Assembly (NCBI RefSeq): GCF_003336875.1
Contig: NZ_QGNJ01000004.1
Location: 248,001-312,000 of the forward strand
Direction: 5' to 3'
Length of the DNA stretch: 64,000 nucleotides
From: Oleisolibacter albus
Lineage (GTDB): Bacteria > Pseudomonadota > Alphaproteobacteria > Azospirillales > Azospirillaceae
A program made the translations under genes and the position numbers. The notes below the pieces were generated by a model. It was not told the origin of the DNA, made no database searches, and saw nothing but the letters and a program-made list of their open reading frames with translations. This document shows, piece by piece, positions 8,192 to 18,558 of this stretch (position 1 is the stretch's first letter; every line of letters starts with the position of its first letter).

Positions 8192-9136
8192 ATGATCCCG
8201 GCAAATGTGACGGTGCGGCAGCTGCGCTATCTGGTGGCCCTGGCGGATACGCTGCATTTCGGGCGCGCCGCCGCCGCCTGCCATGTCAGCCAGCCCAGCC
8301 TGTCGGCCCAGATCCAGCAGCTGGAGGACGCGCTGGGCACCGGCCTGGTGGAGCGCACCAAGCACCGGGTGCTGCTGACCCCCGCCGGGGAGGATGCGGT
8401 GCGCCGCGCCCGCGACATTCTGGCGCGGCTGGACGACCTGTCGCAGGCGGTGCGGGCCGCCGGGCGGCCCCTGTCCGGCGTGCTGCGGCTGGGGGTGATC
8501 CCCACGGTCGGGCCTTATCTGCTGCCGCGGGTGCTGCCTACCCTGCGCGGGGCCTATCCCGAGCTGAAGCTCTACCTGCGCGAGGATCTGACCGAGCGGC
8601 TGCTGGACCGGCTGCGGGGTGGCGACCTCGATGCCGCCCTGCTGGCCCTGCCGCTGGCGGAAAGCTGGCTCGACCAGGCGGAGGTCTATGACGAGCCCTT
8701 CCTGGTGGCGCTGCCGCCGGGCCACCGGCTGGCGGCCCGGACGGCGCTGACCGAGTCCGACCTGCGTGGCGAATCGCTGCTGCTGCTGGAGGACGGGCAC
8801 TGCTTCCGCGACCAGGCCCTGCATGTCTGCCATCTGGCCGGGGCCGCCGAATCGGACGGGTTCGCCGCCACCTCGCTGGCCACGCTGATGGAGATGGTGG
8901 CCGGCGGCCTGGGTCTGACCCTGGTGCCGGCCCTGGCCGCACCGGCGCCGGGGCCGGGGACCGGCGTCACCATCCGCCCCTTCGCCGCACCGCAGCCCTC
9001 GCGCACCATGGCCCTGGTCTGGCGCCGCGGCTCTCCCCGCGCCGACGACCTCGCCCGCATCGCCGAGGTGCTGCGCGACTGCCTGCCCGACGGGCTGCGC
9101 CGGGCGAAGGCCGCTGCGGCTGGCATGGCCCGCTGA
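8192..9136 (+). CDS. oxyR: OxyR hydrogen-peroxide-responsive LysR-family regulator
   Basis: This 314-residue LysR-family protein has an N-terminal helix-turn-helix (residues ~20-40, FGRAAAACHVSQPSLSAQI) and a C-terminal sensing domain. It carries the two OxyR redox cysteines: C204 in GHCFRDQA and C213 in LHVC, matching the spacing of the E. coli C199/C208 pair that forms a disulfide on peroxide exposure. The ATG at 8192 gives the standard start. It is divergent from ahpC, and its 3' end converges with tamB across a GC-rich hairpin. Confidence 0.95.
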   Translation: MIPANVTVRQLRYLVALADTLHFGRAAAACHVSQPSLSAQIQQLEDALGTGLVERTKHRVLLTPAGEDAVRRARDILARLDDLSQAVRAAGRPLSGVLRLGVIPTVGPYLLPRVLPTLRGAYPELKLYLREDLTERLLDRLRGGDLDAALLALPLAESWLDQAEVYDEPFLVALPPGHRLAARTALTESDLRGESLLLLEDGHCFRDQALHVCHLAGAAESDGFAATSLATLMEMVAGGLGLTLVPALAAPAPGPGTGVTIRPFAAPQPSRTMALVWRRGSPRADDLARIAEVLRDCLPDGLRRAKAAAAGMAR

Positions 9137-9139
9137 CAC

Positions 9140-9161
9140 CGCCGGCGCTTCTGCGCCGGCG
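9140..9161. terminator. GC hairpin between convergent oxyR and tamB
   Basis: A perfect inverted repeat CGCCGGCGC, loop TTCT, GCGCCGGCG fills the 25-bp gap between the two stop codons and is flanked by CTGAC/GTCAG, which overlap the stops. There is no T-run, so termination here would be imperfect or Rho-assisted. Confidence 0.6.
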
Positions 9162-12100
9162 TCAGTAGTCCCACTCCACCTGCACGCCGACCTGGCTCTC
9201 GGTGCCGACCTCGCCGCGGGCCTTGATATGGTCGGTGATGCCGTATTCCACCGTGGCCTTGCTCTGGCCGGTGCCCAGCTCCTGCTCCACGCCGACATAG
9301 ACCTTGCTGCCGATGTAGCGGCCGGCGGCGACGGTGCCCAGCCCTTCGCCGGTCTCGCTGCTGCGGATCTCCAGCCGGTCCACGCCCAGCGAGCGTTTGA
9401 CATTGTCCATCAGGCCGGGGCCGCCGCCGATCAGTCCCGTCAGCTGGGCGGCGCTCTGGGCCAGCTGCACCGCCTCGAACGCCGACAGCTGGCCGGCGCC
9501 GCGGTTGAACAGCAGCCGGGCCAGCACCTCGTCCTCGGGATAGGCGGGGTTGGAGGACAGGCGCACCACGGGCTTCGATGGCCGGCCCTCCACATCGATG
9601 ATGGCGGTCAGGTCGCCGCGCTGGGTCGTGGCCTCGATGTCCAGCGCCGGCTCCAGCGTGCCGTCGCCGAGGAAGGTGAAGCTGGCGCGCGACAGGCTGA
9701 AGGTCTGGCCCAGCACCGCCGCCTCGCCCTTGACCAGGGTGACGGCGCCGCTGACGAGCGGCTGCTCGGCCGTGCCGCGGACCTGCAGATCGGCCTTGAA
9801 TTCGGCGTCCAGCCCGCGGCCCTGCACATAGATCTGGTTGGGGGCGGTCACGTCCAGTTGCAGCGCCACTACCATGCCCGGCCCGGCGGAGCGGTCCTCG
9901 TCCACCGCCTGGCCGGCACGGGCGCCGGCCGTCCGTGCCGGGGCCGGGGGCAGGCGGCCGGGCGCCAGCCGCTCGGCGCCACGCGGGCGCTGTTGCGGCT
10001 GGTTGACCTCCTGCACCGTGAGATCGGCCACCGAGGCCGGCAGCCGGTCGGGGATGTTCACCCGCGCCTGGCTGACCGTGGCCTGACCGGCCACCAGAAC
10101 GTCGCGGAAGCTGCCGGCCACGCTGACATCGGCATCGGCGGTGGCGGTGACCAGGTCGGTCTGGGCCACCCGCGCCTTGTCGGCCCGCAGGCGCAGGTCG
10201 ATCTGGCGGTCACCGAAGGCCGGGTTGAAGCGGATGGCGCCCTCCAGGGCCACGCGCCCGTCGCCGGGGGTGCTGCCGTGCAGGTCCTGCACCACCAGCC
10301 CGTCGGGGCCGCCGGCCAGGGTGCCAGTGATGGCGGTGACGCGGGTGCCCCATTGCTGGTTCTCATAGGACGCCTCGATCAGGCGCACCGTGCCGGCCAG
10401 GCGCTGGTCGGCCATGCTCCCCTCCAGCCGCAGGGCCACGGCCATGCGCCCGCCCAGCCGGTCGCCGGTGGTGGCCAGCAGATCGTTCAGCCGCACCAGC
10501 TCCACCGTGCCGTCCAGCCGGCCGTTGACGGGGCGGTCCGGCGGCAGGGCGAAGGCCAGCGGCCCGCCGGCCAGCACCAGCGGCAGCCCGACATGGCCGT
10601 TGAGGTCGACACCGCCGCCCTGGGCCTCGGCCTTCAGATCGGCCTCGACCCGGCCGTCGCGCCAGACCGCATTCATGCTGGCCCCCAGGGCGCTGGGGCC
10701 GGCCTGGCTTTCCGGGGCCAGCCGGAACCGGGTCAGGCGCAGCGACGCCTCGCCGCGCGGGGCGGCCACGCTGCCGTCCAGCCGGGCATTGCCGTTCAGC
10801 TCGCCCTCCAGCGTCAGGGTCGGGTCGATCAGCTGGGCCCAGGCCAGCGGCACCCGCACCAGCTCGGCCTGGGCCTGCAACCGGCGCTGGCTCAGCTCGG
10901 CGCTGACGGCCACGCGGCTGTCGCCGGACACCAGGGTCAGCCCCTGCACCTGGATCTGGTCGCCGCCGAAGCCCAGCCTGGCCGGCTGGGCCAGCTGGAA
11001 ACGGGTGTCGTCGATGCTGCCGCTGAAGCGTTGCAGCGCCAGGGTGGTCAGTGCCTTGTCCCGGCCCAGCGTGCCGGCGGCCGACAGGCTGATCGGCCGG
11101 CCGTTGCTGCCGCTCAGCTCCAGGCCCAGCGCCGCATTGGTCAGCGGACCGCGGGCCGTGGCCTCCACCCGTTCCAGCCGCAGCCCGGCGGCGAAGCCGT
11201 TGGCGGCCTGGGCCCGCAGATCCAGGGTCGGCGTGCCCAGCAGGTCGGTGATGCGCCCGCCCAGGGTCAGGCGCTGAAGGCGCTGGGCGCGCATGTCGGC
11301 CCGGTGCTCCAGCCCGGTGGCGCCCACCTCCAGGATGACGGTCTGGCGTCCGCCCGGTGCCTCCAGCCGGATCTCGGCCGTGGCCTCGCCGGACAGGCGC
11401 TGCCCCGCCAGCTCGCCGATGGCGGCCAGATCGGGCAGGGCGGCGGACAGGGCGCCGCTGGCGGTGCCCGTCGCCAGATCGGCCGCCAGCCGGCCGCTGA
11501 CCCGGTTCTCCCCGATCCGCAGCAGCAGATCCTCCAGCGTCAGGTCCCGCGCCCCGCTGGCCAGCCGCGCCTCCAGCCGCACCGGCCGTTGCGACAGGGC
11601 GGTGTCTGCGGTGATCCGGCCCTTCGGCGCCCGCGGCACCTCGGTCAGCTCGGCGGTCAGCCGTGCGTCCCCCAGCCGGCGGCCGCCGATGTCCAGCCCG
11701 GTGCCGGTCAGGGTGCCGGTGACGGCCAGCGCCTCCAGCGGCCCCTCGGCCCGCAGCTCCAGCGTGGCGCTGCCGGCCATGGGCTGCCGCAGGGCCGGGG
11801 CCAGCGGCGCCAGATCGGGCAGGGTGGCGCGGCTGCTGGCGCGCAGCCGGTCCCCCTCCAGGCTGGCCTCGCCGTCGATGGTGGCATGGGGGCTGGTCAG
11901 CCTCAGGTCGTGCAGGCGCAGCGCGCCGCCGCTCTCCACCGTGCCGGTCAGCCGGGTCTCCGCCCCCAGCAGCGCGTCGGCGGCGGCGATGCCGACCCCC
12001 AGCCTGCGCCCGCTGGCGTCGATGCGGGCGGTCAGCGTGTCGTCCTGCCGCGTCAGGCCGATCTCGGCCGTCACGGCGCCGCGCAGGTCGCGCCCGGCCC

Positions 12101-13637
12101 CATTGGGTCCGGCCAGTCTGGACAGGGGGGCCAGATCGGCGGCGTCCAGGCGCAGCGTGGCCTCGGCCCGCCGGCCCCAGTCGCGCAGGGTGCCGCTGCC
12201 GCCCAGGTCCAGGGCGGCGGCGTCCAGGGCCAGCCGCCCGATCTCCACCACCGCGTCGTCGCTGCGCACCAGCGCCTCCAGCGACAGCACGGGAGCCGGC
12301 CCCAGCAGCCCGGCCAGGGCCGGGTCGCCCGCCAGCGGCTGCTCCAGCACCGCCTCCGCCGTCACCGCCATGCGCTCGCGCCCGCCCTGGGGCACGGCCC
12401 TGGCCGTCAGGGTCAGCCTGTCCGCGCCATAGGACTGAACTGTGGGGGCCTGGATTTCCAGGCTGCTGACGAACTGCGGCGCTTTGCTGGTGCCCTGGAC
12501 CTGGAGTTCCAGCCGTCCGCTGCGGAAGCCCGGCTGGGCCAGCACCTGATGCAGGGCGGAATTCTCCGGCGCCTCGAACACCAGACCCAGATTGAGGGCG
12601 TCGGTCTGCAGCGCATATTCGCCGCCGCCATACAGCCGCCCGGCGGCCACGGTGAAGCCGACGCCGTCCAGGGCGATGCGCTCGCCGGGCACGATCAGCC
12701 CGCCGGCGCCGAAGGCCACCTCCGGCCCGGCCAGCGTGTTCAGCGGTGCCGGCAGCAGGGCCTGGATGTCGCCAGTGCCCTCCAGGCCGAAGCTGAAGCG
12801 GTCGGCGGTGGGGCGGATGCGGGCCTCGGCCGTGGCATGGACCACGTCGCCGGCCCGGGCGGCCAGCCGCCCGGTCCAGTCGGTCAGCGGCCCGGACCCC
12901 GTCAGGGTCACCGTCACCGGCGGGCGGCCGGGGATCTGCAGCAGGTCGGCCACCAGCCCGCCCACCGGCTCCTCCAGCGTCAGGTTCAGCGCCAGGCTGT
13001 CCTGGGGCACATAGGTGGCGTCCAGCACGGCGGTGCCGGGCATGTCGTCGGTGCGGGCGGCATTCAGGCGCACATGGCCGCCCGGCCGGCCGGCGGGGAT
13101 CTCGGCCGCGCCCTCGGCCTTGCCCATGGCCGGGCGGCCGCCGGCCAGCGCCGCTCCCAGCTCGATGCGCGGCAGGTCCAGCCGCTCCAGGTCCACCGCC
13201 ACCGGCAGGCGGAACGGCGTATCGTCCTCGGGTTGCGGCGTGTCCGGGCTTTCCGGGGTGCGGGCCACGGCCACGCGGTCGGCGGCCAGCCGGTTGATCT
13301 CCAGCGTGCGCGTCAGCAGGGCCAGCGGCGACCAGTCCAGCGCCGCCCCCTCCACTGTCAGCCACACGCCCCGGGCGTCGGCCAGGGTGATGCGGTCGAT
13401 GCGCAGGTCGAACAGCGATCCGCTGTCCCCCTCGATGGTCAGGCCGGGCACGGCGGTCCGGGCCTGGGCCAGCACGAAGCCGCGGCCGCTGCCGGTGGAC
13501 AGCCAGGCCATGGCCCCCAGGACCAGCAGCAGCGTCAGCGCCAGCAGCCCGCCCAGGATATAAAGGGTGACGCTGACGGGATGGGGCAGGCGGCGGCCGC
13601 CCGTTTCGGGCGCGGTATCCGGTCGGCTGTCGGTCAT
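9162..13637 (-). CDS. tamB: TamB, inner-membrane subunit of the translocation and assembly module
   Basis: This 1491-residue protein has a single N-terminal transmembrane segment (residues ~22-48). A very long repetitive beta-rich region follows (recurring short LDG/LRL-type strands), then the conserved C-terminal DUF490/TamB domain (residues ~1150-1491) ending in VEWDY. TamB is anchored in the inner membrane, spans the periplasm and acts with the barrel protein TamA in outer-membrane protein insertion; the family is also implicated in phospholipid transfer. It follows tamA by 81 bp. The length is typical. The long open frame on the opposite strand is a GC-rich shadow. Confidence 0.95.
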   Translation of the reverse strand: MTDSRPDTAPETGGRRLPHPVSVTLYILGGLLALTLLLVLGAMAWLSTGSGRGFVLAQARTAVPGLTIEGDSGSLFDLRIDRITLADARGVWLTVEGAALDWSPLALLTRTLEINRLAADRVAVARTPESPDTPQPEDDTPFRLPVAVDLERLDLPRIELGAALAGGRPAMGKAEGAAEIPAGRPGGHVRLNAARTDDMPGTAVLDATYVPQDSLALNLTLEEPVGGLVADLLQIPGRPPVTVTLTGSGPLTDWTGRLAARAGDVVHATAEARIRPTADRFSFGLEGTGDIQALLPAPLNTLAGPEVAFGAGGLIVPGERIALDGVGFTVAAGRLYGGGEYALQTDALNLGLVFEAPENSALHQVLAQPGFRSGRLELQVQGTSKAPQFVSSLEIQAPTVQSYGADRLTLTARAVPQGGRERMAVTAEAVLEQPLAGDPALAGLLGPAPVLSLEALVRSDDAVVEIGRLALDAAALDLGGSGTLRDWGRRAEATLRLDAADLAPLSRLAGPNGAGRDLRGAVTAEIGLTRQDDTLTARIDASGRRLGVGIAAADALLGAETRLTGTVESGGALRLHDLRLTSPHATIDGEASLEGDRLRASSRATLPDLAPLAPALRQPMAGSATLELRAEGPLEALAVTGTLTGTGLDIGGRRLGDARLTAELTEVPRAPKGRITADTALSQRPVRLEARLASGARDLTLEDLLLRIGENRVSGRLAADLATGTASGALSAALPDLAAIGELAGQRLSGEATAEIRLEAPGGRQTVILEVGATGLEHRADMRAQRLQRLTLGGRITDLLGTPTLDLRAQAANGFAAGLRLERVEATARGPLTNAALGLELSGSNGRPISLSAAGTLGRDKALTTLALQRFSGSIDDTRFQLAQPARLGFGGDQIQVQGLTLVSGDSRVAVSAELSQRRLQAQAELVRVPLAWAQLIDPTLTLEGELNGNARLDGSVAAPRGEASLRLTRFRLAPESQAGPSALGASMNAVWRDGRVEADLKAEAQGGGVDLNGHVGLPLVLAGGPLAFALPPDRPVNGRLDGTVELVRLNDLLATTGDRLGGRMAVALRLEGSMADQRLAGTVRLIEASYENQQWGTRVTAITGTLAGGPDGLVVQDLHGSTPGDGRVALEGAIRFNPAFGDRQIDLRLRADKARVAQTDLVTATADADVSVAGSFRDVLVAGQATVSQARVNIPDRLPASVADLTVQEVNQPQQRPRGAERLAPGRLPPAPARTAGARAGQAVDEDRSAGPGMVVALQLDVTAPNQIYVQGRGLDAEFKADLQVRGTAEQPLVSGAVTLVKGEAAVLGQTFSLSRASFTFLGDGTLEPALDIEATTQRGDLTAIIDVEGRPSKPVVRLSSNPAYPEDEVLARLLFNRGAGQLSAFEAVQLAQSAAQLTGLIGGGPGLMDNVKRSLGVDRLEIRSSETGEGLGTVAAGRYIGSKVYVGVEQELGTGQSKATVEYGITDHIKARGEVGTESQVGVQVEWDY

Positions 13638-13718
13638 GGCGTCCCCCGGTCGGTGGGCGAAGGCGGTGTGCGTCGGGGCAGCAGGGTGCGGTAATGCGGC
13701 ATCGCCATGGCGGTCCCC

Positions 13719-15524
13719 TCAGAAGGCCTGGCCGATGCTGACATAAAGCTGGAACGCGCTGTCGCCGCTGCGCTTGTTCAGCGGTACGGCCGCGTCCACC
13801 CGGATCGGCCCGATGGGCGTGTAGTAACGGGCGCCCAGCCCGGCGCCGTAGCGCAGCCCCGCGCCCAGGGTCGGGTATTCCGTCTCATAGACATTGCCGG
13901 CATCGAGGAAGGCGACGACACCGATATTCTCCGCCACCTTGAAGCGCAGCTCGGTGCTGGCCTCGAACAGGGACAGGCCGCCGCGCGGGTCGCCCTCGGC
14001 GTCGCGTGGCCCCACATCCTGATAGCCGTAACCGCGGATGGAGCCGCCGCCGCCGGCATAGAAGCGCTTGTCCGCCGGCACATTCAACAGCCCGCCGCCG
14101 ACGATGGCACCATAGACGGCGCGTCCGGCCAGCACGAAATCATCCTCCGCATCCAGCCCCAGATAGGCGGTGCCGCCGACACGGGCGATGGTGAAGCTGG
14201 AACTGTCGCCCAGCGCCGCCCAATAGGGTGTGGCGGCGGCGTTCAGCCGCCAGCCCGCCGTGGGGTTCAGCAGGTCGTTGCTGCGGTCGATGGTCAGCGC
14301 CGCCGGGATGCCCAGCAGGGTGTTGCTGGTGGTCTGCTCGTTCTCGATGATGCGCGACTGTTCCAGCGTGGCGCCCAGGCTGGCGGTGATGCCATGGGCC
14401 AGCGGCCGCTCCACCACGCTGGTCAGCACCAGGGCCTTGCGGCGATAGGCGTCCGGGCGTTCGGAGATGGCCTGGGCCGACAGGGTCAGGGCCTGGCGCC
14501 GGGACAGGAAGTCCGGCTCGCGGTAGGTGGCGGCCAGGGTATAGTCGTACTGGCCGGGATCGGTGGTGCTGTTGCGGCCGATGCCGTCCACCGCCGCCGA
14601 CAGGCGGAAGCGCTCGGCCCCGCCCAGCAGGTTGCGGTGGCCCCAATAGGCGTTGCCGCCGAACCCGTCCTCGGTGCCGTATTTCAGGCCGAAGCCCACG
14701 AAGCGCATCTCGCGCTCCTGCACGTCCACCTGCACCGGGGCGCGGCCGTCGGCGTCCACCTGCTCGCCCAGCCGCACGCGCACGCTGGAAAACACCTCCA
14801 GATCGGCCAGGGCCTGCCGGTAATCTTCCAGCAGCGACGGCTTGTAGGGATCGCCGATCTTGAAATCGCGGCGGCGGCGGACGGCCCGTTCCTCCACCTG
14901 CTGCAGCCCGTTGACCTGGATGCGGCCGATATGGACCTCCGGCCCGGGATCGACGCGATAGGTCACGTCCATGCCGCGGGTGGCATGGTCGACCACCAGC
15001 TGCCGGTCGATCACGCGGGCGAAGGCGCGGCTGCGCTCGGCCAGCCGGGCGGGGACGCGGCCCTCGGCGTCCAGCACGGCCTGGCCGGTGGCCGGACTGC
15101 CCACGGCCAGTCCCAGGTCCGCCGCCGTCACCAGCCCTTCCGGCAAGGGATTGCCGTCCGGATCGGTCAGGGTGACGCTGCTGATGCTGTAGCGCGGCCC
15201 CGGCTCCACGGCGATGGCGACCTTGGCCGGGCTTTGGCCGACATCCACATCGATGTCCAGCACGGCGTCGAAATAGCCCTCCGACCGCAGGGCGGCGGCC
15301 AGCCGCTCGCGGTCGGCCTCGGCCCGGCGCCGCAGTCCCAGCGGCGAGGGCGGGGGGCTTTCCCGCAGCCCCACCAGGCGCGACACGTCGCTGAGCCGCG
15401 TCTCCAGCCCGCCCTCGGCGCCGCTGATCTCCACGGTGTAGGGCGTGTCCTGTGCCCTGGCCGGCGGTGGGGCAAGGACAGACAGGCCGACAACGGTGGC
15501 AAGAAGGAGGGAACGCAAGCGCAT
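13719..15524 (-). CDS. tamA: TamA, BamA/Omp85-family outer-membrane protein
   Basis: This 601-residue protein begins with a signal peptide (MRLRSLLLATVVGLSVL, cleavage near ARAQD at residues ~24-25). POTRA-type domains follow (residues ~30-265), and then a C-terminal 16-strand barrel (residues ~280-601) with the GSIRGYGYQDVGPRD motif and a terminal aromatic residue (GQAF). It belongs to the Omp85 superfamily and inserts beta-barrel proteins in partnership with TamB, encoded immediately downstream. The ATG at 15524 gives a good signal peptide; the frame continues far upstream over typA but only as a shadow. Confidence 0.95.
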   Translation of the reverse strand: MRLRSLLLATVVGLSVLAPPPARAQDTPYTVEISGAEGGLETRLSDVSRLVGLRESPPPSPLGLRRRAEADRERLAAALRSEGYFDAVLDIDVDVGQSPAKVAIAVEPGPRYSISSVTLTDPDGNPLPEGLVTAADLGLAVGSPATGQAVLDAEGRVPARLAERSRAFARVIDRQLVVDHATRGMDVTYRVDPGPEVHIGRIQVNGLQQVEERAVRRRRDFKIGDPYKPSLLEDYRQALADLEVFSSVRVRLGEQVDADGRAPVQVDVQEREMRFVGFGLKYGTEDGFGGNAYWGHRNLLGGAERFRLSAAVDGIGRNSTTDPGQYDYTLAATYREPDFLSRRQALTLSAQAISERPDAYRRKALVLTSVVERPLAHGITASLGATLEQSRIIENEQTTSNTLLGIPAALTIDRSNDLLNPTAGWRLNAAATPYWAALGDSSSFTIARVGGTAYLGLDAEDDFVLAGRAVYGAIVGGGLLNVPADKRFYAGGGGSIRGYGYQDVGPRDAEGDPRGGLSLFEASTELRFKVAENIGVVAFLDAGNVYETEYPTLGAGLRYGAGLGARYYTPIGPIRVDAAVPLNKRSGDSAFQLYVSIGQAF

Positions 15525-15756
15525 GTTCTGTCTGACGCGGCCCGTGCGGGAAGGATCGGCTGTCGCCACGATACAGGGCCGACCCTCCGGGGTGAACGTT
15601 TCATCACCAATCCCCGGGCCGCCAAGAGTAACGGCAAAGCCGGCGCTGTCATCCCGCGGGCGGGGTACCCCTGTCGTTTCCGTCCGCGCCGGCTCCGGCC
15701 GGCGGGTATGCGCTCTTGTCCCGTAAATGCAACGCTGCCCCCCCATGTCCGGGACT

Positions 15757-15784
15757 TTGCGCGCTGGACCGCCATCGCTATATT
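15757..15784 (+). promoter_or_regulatory. sigma-70-type promoter for typA
   Basis: TTGCGC, a 16-bp spacer and TATATT form a good housekeeping promoter. Transcription would begin near 15791, giving a leader of about 120 nt before the typA start. Confidence 0.6.
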
Positions 15785-15801
15785 GCGCCGCGTCAAGACA
15801 G

Positions 15802-15845
15802 GCCCGGCTTCCTTCCCCGCATGGGAAAGTTGCCGGGCGTTTTTC
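15802..15845 (+). terminator. terminator-like hairpin in the typA leader (possible attenuator)
   Basis: GCCCGGC pairs with GCCGGGC, with an inner TTCCC/GGGAA stem, and a T5 run follows. It lies about 10 nt past the predicted transcription start and 66 bp before the typA start codon. That is the layout of a leader attenuator or a very short terminated RNA. Confidence 0.6.
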
Positions 15846-15911
15846 ATGCGCGCATCCCGGGCCGACGGGCGGCCCCAAGTGGCGGCGCGCCGAGGGTACA
15901 AAGGTCGTCCC

Positions 15912-17738
<1,827 letters not shown>

Positions 17739-17762
17739 TCGCCGGCCGGACTGTCGTCAGGC

Positions 17763-17797
17763 AAACCCCCGTCCCGCCAGGGACGGGGGTTTTTCTT
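17763..17797 (+). terminator. Rho-independent terminator after typA
   Basis: AAACCCCCGTCCC, loop GCCA, and the perfect complement are followed by T residues, 24 bp past the stop codon. Confidence 0.95.
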
Positions 17798-18558
17798 TGC
17801 CGATACCCTGGTGTGGCCCCGGCATGCGCGCGCCCGTCCCGCAGGGCTTTTCCCGCATCGTTCCCGCGAAGGCGGGACCCCGGGATCGGGCGCGCAATGG
17901 CCTTGGATGCTCCGCCTTTGCGGAGGATTGGCGGTGTGACCGCCAGACAGCCGAAGGACACGGATCGGCCTGTCCCTCCGCCTCCGTCCGCGGTCCAGAT
18001 CGCCTGCGGGTCCGTCGTGCTTGTTCATTTGACCAAAGTCCTATTTTCATGCTTCGCTGCACTCATCCGCACCGCCGGGTGCAGGGGTCTTGGACAGCGT
18101 GAACATAACAAAGCCAGACGCTAACGCGACGGACTCCCGCACGGAAAAATCCGTCACCTTTGTCACTTTAAGGAAAATAATCCTTTATTTTCAGGGGCGT
18201 GCCAGGCGACGCCCGTCACCTTAAGCGTCACCTTTGGTCGCCTTAACGTCGCCTTTCGTCACCTTAAGCGTCGCGTCATGTCGCCTTAACGTCGCCTTTG
18301 GGATGCGCCGGTCGCCATGGTCCGGGCTGGCCGTTCCGGCCCGGCGCCCCGGCGCCGGCTGCGGTCCTGCGCGCGGACGCGCCAGGATGCGGCCGGGGAC
18401 GCCGATGGATTAGTCCGATATGGATTTTTACGATTGACTCAGAACAATAATGCAACCGCCATTGTCCTGCGTTAGACCTTGCCTTGCGTGCCCTGTTGGA
18501 GTCCGCCTAAGCTTCCCTGGCCCTTCACCGGGCTAATGATAATGCGAGGAGAGGAACC
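17798..18558. other. long intergenic region between typA and phaA
   Basis: I find no supportable gene in these 760 bases. The left part holds two REP-like palindromes: TCCCGC-GAAG-GCGGGA at 17862-17877 and CTCCGC-CTTT-GCGGAG at 17910-17925. The middle (18153-18300) holds the GTCRCCTT repeat array, listed separately, beside an AT-rich patch at 18165-18195. The last 150 bases, AT-rich around 18410-18460, are the likely phaA promoter region; I cannot fix a -35/-10 pair. Confidence 0.6.
18215..18300. repeat. tandem array of a 21-22 bp unit built from GTCRCCTT half-units
   Basis: Four consecutive units of 21-22 bp each consist of GTCRCCTTAA(G)C followed by GTCRCCTTTS; the second half of unit three is degenerate (GTCGCGTCAT). 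Half-units begin at 18215, 18227, 18237, 18248, 18258, 18270, 18280 and 18291, averaging 10.9 bp apart, about one DNA helical turn. Two outlying copies lie at 18153 and 18162. The array is 260 bp upstream of phaA. Confidence 0.85.

Larger units (their letters stand above)
15525..15911. other. divergent tamA-typA intergenic region
   Basis: This 387-bp gap holds the promoters for tamA (left) and typA (right) and no gene. Near 15650 is a short palindrome-rich segment (CCCGCGGGCGGGG) resembling the dispersed repeats elsewhere in the window. The right third carries a clear sigma-70-like promoter and a terminator-like hairpin, listed separately. Confidence 0.7.

Noticed and set aside
9228-13694. 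A 1488-codon open frame on the + strand opposite tamB
   Set aside because: It mirrors tamB in a GC-rich genome and gives low-complexity Gln/Gly/Ala/His-rich protein with no domain. tamB itself has clear family features.
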